This document shows positions 1 through 9,146 of a stretch of DNA of 34,304 nt, piece by piece (the first letter of the stretch is position 1; each line of letters opens with the position of its first letter). The notes under the pieces are model-generated. The model saw nothing but the letters and a program-made list of their open reading frames with translations, did no database searches and was not told the origin of the DNA. The position numbers were made by a program, and so were the translations under genes. Source of the stretch: Bdellovibrionota bacterium (GTDB lineage: Bacteria; Bdellovibrionota; Bdellovibrionia; Bdellovibrionales; JAEYZS01); contig JAZKEU010000013.1 in the NCBI GenBank assembly GCA_040386775.1, positions 41,701 through 76,004 on the forward strand. Reading direction: 5' to 3'.

Positions 1-1323
<1,323 letters not shown>

Positions 1324-1337
<14 letters not shown>

Positions 1338-1983
1338 AACGGACAGTTTAGGAAATAAGTACGCAGAACACTATTTAGATTCTCAGCACCAAGATGCTAC
1401 AGGCAAACACGGAGTTTGGTTGTTCATGGTAACTGAGCTAATGATGTTTGGTGGTTTGTTTGTAGCTTACGCATTATTTAAAAATATTTATCCAGAAGTT
1501 TTCCACGCGGGTCATAAGTTTTTAGATTGGAAAATGGGAGCGCTCAACACGATCGTTCTTCTTTCTAGTTCTTTAACTATGGCTTTGAGCATTCACTATG
1601 TTCAAAAAGGAAAACCAAAAATTGCGATGGGGCATTTGGCATTCACATTTCTTTGTGGTGCTGCCTTCATGGTGATTAAGTATTTTGAGTACTCACATAA
1701 AATTCACGAAGGGTTAGTTCCTGGAAAATTCTTTCACTACGCAGAAATGGGTGGAGAACCAGTAAATTTAGCTCTTTATTTTGGTCTTTACTACATGATG
1801 ACGGGTCTTCATGGCATCCACGTTCTAACGGGGATGTCTTTGATTGCTTGGTGTTTTTTTAAAATTAAACGTGGTGATTACAGCCCGACATATTACACTT
1901 CCCTCGAAGGCGTTGGACTTTTCTGGCACGTTGTCGATTTGATTTGGATTTATTTATTCCCTTTACTCTATCTAGTGATTTAA
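1324..1983 (+). CDS. ctaE: Cytochrome c oxidase subunit III
   Basis: Structural subunit III of the terminal oxidase, 219 residues, with about five membrane helices. It binds lipid and stabilises subunit I. The N-terminal [20 protein letters not shown] and the C-terminal [19 protein letters not shown] and [19 protein letters not shown] segments are typical of the family, including the conserved FWHVVDLIW ending. The ATG overlaps the end of ctaD, and a GAGGGG Shine-Dalgarno lies within the ctaD coding sequence just before it, so translation is probably coupled. The length suits the short bacterial five-helix form rather than the seven-helix form. Confidence 0.96.
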
Positions 1984-1995
1984 TGGAGATATAAA

Positions 1996-2424
1996 ATGGC
2001 ACAAAACGGACAACACCATATTACACCGCTTAAAACTTTCTTAAAAGTTTATGCAACTTTAGTTTTTCTTACGGTCTTTACTGTTTATACAGCGACTCAA
2101 TGGCACATCGGTGTTTTGAACACGCCACTTGCCATGTTGATTGCTACAGTTAAAGTTCTTATCGTTATGTTCTGGTTCATGCACTTGAAGTACGATACGA
2201 AGCTAAATAAGGTTACAATCTTCTCTGCCTTTTTCTTCTTATTTGTATTCTTCGGATTCTCAGCCTTAGATGTTTTCACTAGATACAACATGGAAGACAC
2301 AAGCATTGCGGCTTTAGAAGCAAAAGTAGAAACTGGTAAAACTACAGCTCCAGTAGAAACAAAACCTCCTCAAGAAGTTATTAAAACTCCAGAGGAACCA
2401 GGCCAGGGACCTGCTGCACACTAA
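1996..2424 (+). CDS. ctaF: Cytochrome c oxidase subunit IV-like protein
   Basis: Small membrane subunit of the oxidase, 142 residues, family COX4_pro/CtaF. Three hydrophobic helices are visible at roughly residues 14-34, 40-62 and 72-94, the second containing VLIVMFWFMHLKYD, which is characteristic of the family. The C-terminal 45 residues are a hydrophilic Glu/Pro/Lys-rich tail not needed by the core fold. A GGAG Shine-Dalgarno sits just upstream of the ATG, and the gene follows ctaE by 12 bases. Its position between ctaE and ctaB supports an assembly or structural role in the same oxidase. The gene symbol is by analogy with the caa3 operon of Bacillus. Confidence 0.85.
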   Translation: MAQNGQHHITPLKTFLKVYATLVFLTVFTVYTATQWHIGVLNTPLAMLIATVKVLIVMFWFMHLKYDTKLNKVTIFSAFFFLFVFFGFSALDVFTRYNMEDTSIAALEAKVETGKTTAPVETKPPQEVIKTPEEPGQGPAAH

Positions 2425-2430
2425 TCATTA

Positions 2431-3330
2431 TTGAAACAATTACTTGACCGAACAATTTGGGAAATAACAAAACCAAGAATCGTTAAGATGGTTCTCATCA
2501 CGGGGGCTCTTGGTTATGCGTTAGGTTTTCCTTTTGAATATAATTTTTCTTACTTTCATTTCATTTTATTTTTAATTGGTTTGGGTTCTATTAGCGGTGG
2601 AAGCCTGGCTTTAAATTCTGCGCAGGAATGGCAACATGACATTAAGATGGACCGCACCGTTGAGCGACCAATTCCAAGTGGGTTGGTTTCTCCTAAAAAA
2701 GCTTTTGGTTTCTCTGCGTCTTTAATTATTTTCGGACTTCTTGTTCTTTATTACGTTCAACCACTGACTTGTCTGATTGGCTTTCTAACAGTATTTTTTT
2801 ATAATTTTATCTACACCGTCATTTTAAAAAGAAGATCACCTTTTGCTGCTGTCCCTGGAGCTATACCTGGAGCTGCGCCAGTCTTGATGGGATATTCCGC
2901 TATAAATACAAATATTTTTAGCTCAGATTCCATATATGTTTTTCTACTTATGTTTTTATGGCAGATGCCGCACTTCTGGGCCCTAGCTATTAGGTATATG
3001 GATGATTATGCAAAGGGTGGGTTTCCAGTTCTGCCAGTAAAATTGGGCAAGCAGCGCACTCTTTACCATATGGGGCTTTATTTAATTCCATATATTGCGT
3101 TAGCTGTAATGTCTCCATGGTTTGTGGAGACGGGCTACGCATATTACATCTTGGTATTGCCTCTTGCTGTTATTTCGGTTTATGAATTTTATAAATTTTT
3201 AGAATCCAGAGGTGAAAAAAACTGGGTTCGATTTTTTGTTTGGATTAACTTAAGTATGTTAGCGTTCTTGGCTGCTCCAGTTTTAGATCGCTGGGCTTTT
3301 TATTTTTTCAAAGGAATCATGAGGCAGTAA
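2431..3330 (+). CDS. ctaB: Protoheme IX farnesyltransferase (heme O synthase)
   Basis: UbiA-superfamily prenyltransferase (COX10/CyoE) that adds a farnesyl group to heme B to give heme O, the first step to heme A. It is 299 residues long and multi-pass. The first substrate-binding loop reads NSAQEWQHDIKMDRTVERP, which keeps the D-x-x-M-x-R-T-x-x-R-P core but has Glu where many homologues have the first Asp. The second conserved loop contains MPHFWALAIRYMDDYAKGGF. The start must be TTG at 2431: the ctaF stop at 2422-2424 is in the same frame and no ATG precedes the essential ITKPRI segment. No clear Shine-Dalgarno is seen, so coupling to ctaF termination is likely. ctaA follows with no gap. 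Confidence 0.95.
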   Translation: MKQLLDRTIWEITKPRIVKMVLITGALGYALGFPFEYNFSYFHFILFLIGLGSISGGSLALNSAQEWQHDIKMDRTVERPIPSGLVSPKKAFGFSASLIIFGLLVLYYVQPLTCLIGFLTVFFYNFIYTVILKRRSPFAAVPGAIPGAAPVLMGYSAINTNIFSSDSIYVFLLMFLWQMPHFWALAIRYMDDYAKGGFPVLPVKLGKQRTLYHMGLYLIPYIALAVMSPWFVETGYAYYILVLPLAVISVYEFYKFLESRGEKNWVRFFVWINLSMLAFLAAPVLDRWAFYFFKGIMRQ

Positions 3331-4215
3331 ATGGGTGCGTTAGTTGAAAATAAACTTCTAAAAAATTTCTTAAGAACATTAATTATTCTCACTTTCATTT
3401 TAATTTCCCTCGGCGGCGCAGTAAGAGCGATGAATGCAGGTCTTGCTTGCCCGGATTGGCCGCTTTGTTTTGGGAAACTAATTCCTGATTTTCATGTGCA
3501 AGTTTACTATGAATTCATTCACAGAGTTCTAGCGGGCTTTGTAGCTCTTTTGACTTTTGGTTTAACGGCGTATTTTCATATCAAGAAATTTCCTAAGAAA
3601 ATCCTTAAGACCAGTTGGTTTGGTGTTTTGATTCTTTTGGTCCAAATTGTATTTGGTGGTTTAACAGTACTTAAGCTTTTACACTTTAGTGTAGTTACAG
3701 CTCACTTGGTTTTTGGAATGTCATTTCTATGTTCGCTACTATGGCTTTATTTCCAATTGTTTGATGAATCTAATCAGCTTCTAGAAAAAACACCCAAATC
3801 ATTTCATGCTGTTCTCGTGGTAGTTGCAGGAATGCTATTCTTGCAAATCATTATTGGTGGATTGGTTTCTACAAATTACGCAGGTCTTACTTGCGAAGGG
3901 TTTCCGCTTTGCAATGGTGAGTTGATACCCACACTTTCAGGGCTTGTAGGATTGCAAGTAAAGCATAGACTTTGGGGATATATCACCGCTCTTGCAATTT
4001 TCTCATTCACACAGTTAATTTGGAAAAATAGAAAACAAAAATGGATGGATCCAAAAAATGTAAAGTACGGCATTTGGTTATCAGTACTGGTAATTATTCA
4101 AATCGGCGTAGGCGCAGCCAACGTCATCTTCCAAATTCCACCAATCATTACAGTAATACATCTAGCACTAGCAACAACCCTAATGGGCCTAATGCTAAGA
4201 ATCCTAAAAAGGTGA
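3331..4215 (+). CDS. ctaA: Heme A synthase
   Basis: COX15/CtaA-family membrane enzyme that oxidises the C8 methyl of heme O to a formyl group, giving heme A for CtaD. It has 294 residues and about eight helices in two homologous halves. Four heme-ligand histidines are visible: H64 (EFIHR), H125 (TAHLVFG), H212 (VKHRLWGY) and H276 (VIHLALA). Two cysteine pairs lie in the external loops, C40/C46 (ACPDWPLC) and C188/C194 (TCEGFPLC), the arrangement known from Bacillus-type CtaA. The ATG directly abuts the ctaB stop. The stop codon lies inside a 23-bp inverted repeat that forms the operon terminator. The last 20 codons are unusually rich in CTA leucine codons. Confidence 0.96.
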   Translation: MGALVENKLLKNFLRTLIILTFILISLGGAVRAMNAGLACPDWPLCFGKLIPDFHVQVYYEFIHRVLAGFVALLTFGLTAYFHIKKFPKKILKTSWFGVLILLVQIVFGGLTVLKLLHFSVVTAHLVFGMSFLCSLLWLYFQLFDESNQLLEKTPKSFHAVLVVVAGMLFLQIIIGGLVSTNYAGLTCEGFPLCNGELIPTLSGLVGLQVKHRLWGYITALAIFSFTQLIWKNRKQKWMDPKNVKYGIWLSVLVIIQIGVGAANVIFQIPPIITVIHLALATTLMGLMLRILKR

Positions 4216-4283
4216 GCCGCACCTTTTCCTCAGTTTTGTGTCATTTAACGCGCATCTTTGGAAAAGGTGCGGCTCACCTTTTA
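4206..4283. terminator. Large bidirectional stem-loop between ctaA and the CNNM gene
   Basis: Bases 4207-4229 and 4260-4282 are a perfect 23-bp inverted repeat with a 30-base loop. T runs follow on both strands, so it can end ctaA transcripts rightward and CNNM transcripts leftward. Each arm is itself a short hairpin, AAAAGGTG-N5-CACCTTTT. The arms contain or touch both stop codons (ctaA TGA at 4213-4215, CNNM TAA at 4281-4283). The right arm, extended to 4256-4282, recurs exactly at 15241-15267. Confidence 0.8.
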
Positions 4284-5327
4284 TTCTAGGGTGAGTTTGC
4301 GGCGGGCTTTTGAGGCGAAGATTCTTCGGACTGTTCCGTCATCGTCTTCATCGAAGATATCGCCAACGATTTCTTCGATGATATCTTCTAGAGTTACAAT
4401 CCCAACTCTCTCTGCGATGGATGAAACTACAATGAACATATGATTTCGTTTCTCTTGCATCATCCTTAGGACCCTAAGAACCGCATCGTTAGAGTGTACA
4501 TTCACAGCTGGACGAACAATACCTTGCCATCTTAATTCTCCGGATTCTTTTAGAGCGACAAACTCTTTTGTATGTAAAATTCCGAGAACGTAATCGTTAT
4601 CGATGACAGGTAGACGAGTATGGCCAGAGTTAAGAACAACTTGAAGAACGGTGTTCATATCGTCTGTGTGTCTAATGTGATTTACCTTTTCCCATGGAAT
4701 CATCACATCTTTGATTTGTTTTTTTTCAATTTCTACCATGTTAATTATAAATTTTTGATGAGTAGGGGAGAAAGAATCAATTTCAATTGAAGTATGAGAA
4801 GTTGTTTCCGGAGCGTGAGATTTATGAAAGAAAATTCTGAGAATTTTTTTTGTCGACCATTCAAGTGCTGTCACTACTGGGGATAACAGCCTATCAAACA
4901 CGAATAATGTTTCAGCCCCTTTAAGAACAATTTTCGTTGGATTTCTGAGAGCTAAAGTTTTAGGAACCAATTCACCTACAACAACATTCAAATAAGTAAT
5001 TGGAAGTACGACCAATACAACTGCGATCACTTCTGCAGCAGTTTCTCTAAGCCCCCAGGTCTGCATAAAGTAAGGAACTATTGTGCCTGTAGCGCCAACG
5101 CCACCAATTGCGGCAGCAATGGCACCAACTAAGGTGATTCCTATTTGGATAACGGATAGAGTTCTTTCTGGATGTTCTCTAAGACCAACCAGACGTTTTG
5201 CAGACTTATTGCCTTCTCTTGCTAATTTCCTAAGGGAAGATTTTGGAACGGAGACGAACGCCATTTCATATGCAGCAAAGATGGCATTTAAAACTAAGCA
5301 GACTAAAACTATGATTATCTCTTCCAT
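4281..5327 (-). CDS. CNNM/DUF21 membrane protein with paired CBS domains
   Basis: Member of the CorB/CorC/HlyC (COG1253) family of inner-membrane proteins linked to Mg2+ or other cation handling. Residues 1 to about 190 form the DUF21 transmembrane domain, with four hydrophobic segments and the family motif GELVPKTLALRNP near residue 120. A CBS pair follows at about 203-330, with MIPWEKV, TRLPVID and VGIVTLEDIIEEIVGDIFDE. At 348 residues it ends soon after the second CBS domain, so the usual C-terminal CorC_HlyC transporter-associated domain is absent. The ATG has no Shine-Dalgarno, and a promoter-like -10 lies only about 13 bases upstream, which would give a nearly leaderless mRNA. Substrate unknown. 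Confidence 0.9.
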   Translation of the reverse strand: MEEIIIVLVCLVLNAIFAAYEMAFVSVPKSSLRKLAREGNKSAKRLVGLREHPERTLSVIQIGITLVGAIAAAIGGVGATGTIVPYFMQTWGLRETAAEVIAVVLVVLPITYLNVVVGELVPKTLALRNPTKIVLKGAETLFVFDRLLSPVVTALEWSTKKILRIFFHKSHAPETTSHTSIEIDSFSPTHQKFIINMVEIEKKQIKDVMIPWEKVNHIRHTDDMNTVLQVVLNSGHTRLPVIDNDYVLGILHTKEFVALKESGELRWQGIVRPAVNVHSNDAVLRVLRMMQEKRNHMFIVVSSIAERVGIVTLEDIIEEIVGDIFDEDDDGTVRRIFASKARRKLTLE

Positions 5328-5339
5328 AAAACGGATTTC

Positions 5340-5369
5340 ATATTCTCAAGGCTAGGGTTAAGTGGTCAA
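5340..5369 (-). promoter_or_regulatory. Candidate sigma-70 promoter of the CNNM gene
   Basis: On the minus strand TTGACC (5369-5364) is followed after 18 bases by GAATAT (5345-5340). The expected start site is about 5333, only some six bases before the ATG at 5327, which would make the transcript nearly leaderless. The -35 is close to consensus; the -10 is only fair. Confidence 0.4.
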
Positions 5370-5399
5370 TTGTTATCTGCGTATCCTAAAGGTGCGAAA

Positions 5400-6194
5400 T
5401 CAATCCCAAGTGAGTAGGGTGTTGTTAATGGAAAGATGACAAAGTGCAAAGTCATATCGAGTAGGGTCGTCGACGTCCAGCTTCTTTAAAAACTCTGTGA
5501 TCTCAATTGCAGTTTCAAGATCGGCTACATTTCTAGCTGTGATTTGCAGAGATTTAGCTTGCTTAAAAACATGAGTGTCTAGGGGAACAATCAAGTTTTT
5601 CTTGGAAAATGTTTTCCATAATCCTAAATCAGGTTCTGTATCTCGAACCATCCATTTTAAGTACAAATTCATTCTTTTTGAAGCGCTTCCTAGTTTTGGA
5701 TCGGGAATAAAGAAATCAAAAGATTTTTTAGGCTTTTTATTTTTAGGAATGAGAGCATAGAAATTTTTTCGAATGGCAATGAGAAGATCTGCTGTATTCT
5801 TGTATCGAGAAGGATTGAGAAATTTTTCGATAGATCCATGATCTGTATAAATTTTTTGTAAAACTAAAAGCATAATGAGGATGTCGTGAGCATCATTAAA
5901 TCGGTGCTTCCAGTTCTTCACATGCTTTTTAAGATCGGATTCTGTCTGTTCGACAAGCCATTCTGCGGGGTTGTCTCCCATGGGATCAATTAATGCGTGG
6001 ATGTTTCTTTTGACCTGCACAATGCGTCCATAGGCGAGAATAGAGCAGATGAAAGAGACAAGTTCTTTATCTCTGGGATTTTGAAACTTTAAGGCCGGTT
6101 CTAATGCATCGGCAGAGATTTCGTTATTCAAAAGAAAATCTTCGTGAGCTTTCTCTAAAGTTATTCTAAGTCGTTTAATTTTTTGAAGTGTCAT
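5400..6194 (-). CDS. DUF2400 / TIGR02757 family protein
   Basis: 264-residue soluble protein of the widespread but functionally uncharacterised TIGR02757 family, which is thought to share the helix-hairpin-helix DNA glycosylase-like fold. Recognisable family blocks are NPRDKELVSFICSILAYGR near residue 40, KHRFNDAHDILIMLL near 95, RMNLYLKWMVRDTEPDLGLW near 175, LIVPLDTHVFKQAKSL near 200 and VDDPTRYDFALCHLSI near the end. It starts with ATG at 6194, 14 bases after the stop of the upstream membrane protein gene, so the two are probably co-transcribed. No biochemical role is known to me. Family assignment is firm. Confidence 0.88.
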   Translation of the reverse strand: MTLQKIKRLRITLEKAHEDFLLNNEISADALEPALKFQNPRDKELVSFICSILAYGRIVQVKRNIHALIDPMGDNPAEWLVEQTESDLKKHVKNWKHRFNDAHDILIMLLVLQKIYTDHGSIEKFLNPSRYKNTADLLIAIRKNFYALIPKNKKPKKSFDFFIPDPKLGSASKRMNLYLKWMVRDTEPDLGLWKTFSKKNLIVPLDTHVFKQAKSLQITARNVADLETAIEITEFLKKLDVDDPTRYDFALCHLSINNTLLTWD

Positions 6195-6208
6195 ATTATT
6201 CTTTATTT

Positions 6209-8137
6209 CTAATGGAAGAGTGATCGGCAGGAATTCGTATGCATCAGTACCGCTTCGCTGAAAGAGGCAGATTTTGAAGACTTGCGTTTTGGTTTTTCAG
6301 AATAATTAGGCGCAAGATTTTCATGCAGAGTCACCGCTTTTTTTGCTTTCCAATCTCTGTATTTAACAAATGCCCAGGTTAATGCTCCAGCGGCAGCAGC
6401 AGCGAGGCCTGCTTCACCAGCCATAGTTACAAACTCTGTTCCTGTTCTCTTTCCAACTTCATAAGCTATGGTGCTCGCGGCAGCGATGATGGCCACGGCC
6501 TTACCCAAATTTCTATCCAGGTAAACCCACGTGAAGATTCCGCTAAGCCCCAGCACACCTAAACCTGTGATTCCAGCATACTTTAACGCATCAATCCCAG
6601 TATAAACACCCGTGTTTGTCGCGACAGCACTCGCTACGGAAATGATAGATGCGATAAAGAAATATTTTTTGTATCTTTCTCTGACTCTAAATTCTTGTTC
6701 GTGCGTTAATTTATTTAAATCAGATTTTGATAAATTAAATATATTTATGCCCAAGAGTCTTTCAGATTCCTGCGCTAAATCTCTTTGAACTGCGGCATCA
6801 ATTCTGTTGGCTTTAACTTTTTCTACGAAATTCTGAATTGTAGCACCTGGTAAATATGAAGCAATTTTAGTAATGGCGGCAAATCTCATTCTAGTTCTTA
6901 GTTCGTCTTCATGGATAACCTTTGCTAACGCTTCTGGATTATTTAAATAAATATGTCTTCCAGATAACTTACCTGCAAGTTCTGCAATATCCGCATTCAT
7001 TCCGGCTTCAAGCTTAGGTCCCCTTAATTTTTTTGTGATCAATACATCCCAAACGCCTTGCGAGGCTGTTGATGCAAGTGCCGTTACAAATGTAGAGATA
7101 ATAGCGACTTTGATATCTCCGGAATAAATATCCCAAGCTGGCATTGCAAGATAAGGTACAGTTAAGAATAAAGCCTCCGTCGCGTACCATTTGTACCACA
7201 TAGCGGCCCCAGGAAATCTTTTTTTAATCATGTAATAAGCAGATTGTACAATAACTCCCGCGCCAGCGGTTCCTGCAAGCAATGCTGCCCCTTCTACTGA
7301 AACCAAGCCATCTGATTGAAGTCCGATTAAGGCTGGAGATAAAAGCATATAAGTTTCAATTGAGCCTAAGTAATTTCTGACTCCTTTTTCCGGGGTAGCT
7401 TTGTTATGTTCTAACCATCCAGTAAATTTTTCGATAAATAAGCCAATCGAACCAGATCCGGCTCCAAGGACCCCTGCAAGCGCAATTGAAACTGGAATTG
7501 GAAATCCAGAACCGTAATGAAAGCTAACATAAGCGGAAGTACCACTGCCGGCAACGCGTGCGAGAGACCAATAGATATCACTCTTGCTTGTTTTATCAAA
7601 AAGATGAGCAAAGAAACTCTTAAATTTAGCTGCCTTAGAAGAATCAATTTTTACATCCACTGTATTTGTTTCGTTATTGATGTCTTTTAGAATCTCCAGA
7701 ATTTCAGTAGCAGTAAGGTCCACATTTTTTTCATTTTCATCAGCGATGTGTACGAATTCAAATTTTGTATTTGGATTGAGTCTGTAAGCCTCTTCTATTT
7801 CTGATTTGAGTTGATTTAAAACTTCTAAAATTTTTTCTGAATCTTCAGCTTTGAATTGACCACGAATAACATCAAGATCAATGGTTTTTCCATTTTGCAG
7901 TCCGGTGGTGTTTATAAATTGCAGAGCACCTGGGTCAACTCCAATTGTGTTTATTTCTTCAGGGGATAACGCTTCTGAAAAATTAAATCTTTCGGCAGGA
8001 ATGTCATCTAGTGCTTTGTCCGAGGGATTATTAGCAAAAAGATTTTGTGGAATTGTGAGCGAAAGGATCAATAGCAAAGCTGTGCATTGCTTTAAAAATT
8101 TATTTAATTTTCTACTTAACCCTGAACAATTACCCAC
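6209..8137 (-). CDS. Exported multi-pass membrane protein with CRSLF-His C-terminus
   Basis: Hypothetical protein, 642 residues. It starts with GTG at 8137 behind an AGAGG Shine-Dalgarno. A signal peptide is visible (hydrophobic ALLLILSLTIP, probable cleavage after LFA near residue 35). Residues 40-170 look like a soluble, acidic alpha/beta region. From about 190 onward there are Gly/Ala-rich hydrophobic helices in two blocks, separated by a charged stretch at about 370-490. The basic, serine-rich tail ends in SCRSLFH. The same plan and a similar ending (CARLFQ) occur in the protein at 30001-31434, so the two look like distant paralogues. I do not recognise a function. Cell-envelope location is inferred from the signal peptide and helices. 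Confidence 0.8.
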   Translation of the reverse strand: MGNCSGLSRKLNKFLKQCTALLLILSLTIPQNLFANNPSDKALDDIPAERFNFSEALSPEEINTIGVDPGALQFINTTGLQNGKTIDLDVIRGQFKAEDSEKILEVLNQLKSEIEEAYRLNPNTKFEFVHIADENEKNVDLTATEILEILKDINNETNTVDVKIDSSKAAKFKSFFAHLFDKTSKSDIYWSLARVAGSGTSAYVSFHYGSGFPIPVSIALAGVLGAGSGSIGLFIEKFTGWLEHNKATPEKGVRNYLGSIETYMLLSPALIGLQSDGLVSVEGAALLAGTAGAGVIVQSAYYMIKKRFPGAAMWYKWYATEALFLTVPYLAMPAWDIYSGDIKVAIISTFVTALASTASQGVWDVLITKKLRGPKLEAGMNADIAELAGKLSGRHIYLNNPEALAKVIHEDELRTRMRFAAITKIASYLPGATIQNFVEKVKANRIDAAVQRDLAQESERLLGINIFNLSKSDLNKLTHEQEFRVRERYKKYFFIASIISVASAVATNTGVYTGIDALKYAGITGLGVLGLSGIFTWVYLDRNLGKAVAIIAAASTIAYEVGKRTGTEFVTMAGEAGLAAAAAGALTWAFVKYRDWKAKKAVTLHENLAPNYSEKPKRKSSKSASFSEAVLMHTNSCRSLFH

Positions 8138-8474
8138 ATAGCCTCTGAAGTAGCTCTTAAATTAGTCTTAAGAACGAAGTGTAAGTATAAATTAAGCCTT
8201 GGAAATAATCTGTTTGAAATTTGTTATTTGAAATAATTTCCTACCAGAGAATTAGAATTTCTTTGGTAAAAGAGACGAGAAATGTCACTAAGTTAGCTTT
8301 ATGTACACTACATAATTTTGTTTTTGCTCTCACATAAAATTTGCTTATGGGTGTGGGGAATTTTGGAAGTAATTCAGTGTAAGTCAAAGTGGGCTTAAAA
8401 AAGATTCCTAGTATAGAATTCTACAGATTTTCAAAGGTGCCCGCGGGCACCTTTTAGAAAGAACGATTTATTTT
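8138..8474. other. 337-bp AT-rich intergenic region
   Basis: Lies between two leftward genes. It holds the palindromic hairpin at 8433-8454 (annotated separately) and the leader of the 6209-8137 gene. A TATACT-like -10 is present on the minus strand near 8185, but I see no convincing -35. I see no small ORF with a Shine-Dalgarno. Confidence 0.5.
8433..8454 (-). terminator. 22-bp perfect palindrome downstream of the OMP gene
   Basis: Perfect inverted repeat with half-site AAAGGTGCCCG, about 20 bases past the stop of the leftward beta-barrel gene. The stem is GC-rich, but only three T residues follow on the minus strand. It may act as an intrinsic terminator, or be another member of the AAAGGTG/CACCTTT hairpin family seen at 4206-4283 and 15241-15267. 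Confidence 0.6.
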
Positions 8475-9011
8475 TTAGAATTGAAAAAGGATTCTCGCGA
8501 GAACTGTGTAGTAGTCATCAACGATTTCAACACCATTTACTTCTGAACCAAACATTGAGTAGTAACGAGCTTGAAGACCAATGATCAAAGCTCTTTTCGT
8601 GAATACGTCAGCTCCTGCACCAATGAATAATCCAAAAGCAGTATCATCAATTGTTCCAACTTCATTAGTTACAAAGGCTACACCACCAGTGATTCCATAA
8701 TAGAATGGTTCATAACTGTTTACATAATATTGAACGCCAAGGTTGAAGTCTTTGTGATCTAATTTATCGTGTGAACTTTGCATGTACATCAATTCAAAGC
8801 TCAATTCATCTTCAATGCTGTAACCAAATACACCACCAACACCGATAGCATTCTTTGAAGAATTATTAGAATCTTCTCCCGGATCGCCAGTCAGGCCAAC
8901 GTTACCAACAACGGCACCGAGTTTAAATGTGTCGGCTTTTGGGCCTTCAGAAAAAGCTTTAGGTGATAAAGCTAGAATAGAAATGAACGTAAATAAAAAT
9001 AGATTTTTCAT
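8475..9011 (-). CDS. Small outer-membrane beta-barrel protein
   Basis: 178 residues when begun at the ATG at 9011, which has a GGAGG Shine-Dalgarno 6 bases upstream; the in-frame ATG 18 bases earlier has none. A signal peptide MKNLFLFTFISILALSPKAFS is followed by alternating hydrophobic/polar strands, for example LSFELMYMQSS, FYYGITGGVAFVT and ALIIGLQARYYSMFG, and by a C-terminal VLARILFQF ending in Phe, the classical outer-membrane barrel signature. The fold is probably an eight-stranded OmpA/OmpW-like barrel (outer membrane protein beta-barrel domain). It carries no enzymatic motif; role unknown, probably a structural envelope protein or small porin. Confidence 0.82.
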   Translation of the reverse strand: MKNLFLFTFISILALSPKAFSEGPKADTFKLGAVVGNVGLTGDPGEDSNNSSKNAIGVGGVFGYSIEDELSFELMYMQSSHDKLDHKDFNLGVQYYVNSYEPFYYGITGGVAFVTNEVGTIDDTAFGLFIGAGADVFTKRALIIGLQARYYSMFGSEVNGVEIVDDYYTVLARILFQF

Positions 9012-9089
9012 GTGTGTCCTCCGGGTCATTGCCCAAAGGAAAAATTCTAAGCGGGAAAATCCGAAACTTCATCGAAAATACGATATGTC

Positions 9090-9121
9090 AAAAAAAAACC
9101 CCAAGCGTTAGCTTGAGGTTT
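9090..9121 (-). terminator. Intrinsic terminator of the PhaR-like gene
   Basis: On the minus strand the stem CCTCAAGC / GCTTGGGG closes a TAAC loop and is followed directly by nine T residues. It lies about 25 bases after the stop of the 9147-9689 gene. This is a textbook rho-independent terminator. Confidence 0.9.
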
Positions 9122-9146
9122 CTTCGTTCCCAGATCGAAACTTGAG

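Noticed and set aside
2097-2306. Minus-strand open frame inside ctaF
   Set aside because: It is the mirror of a well-supported subunit gene and has no ribosome site or family.
4041-4289. Open frames over the ctaA end and the inverted repeat
   Set aside because: Low-complexity Asn/Ser translation produced by the repeat and by ctaA in another frame.
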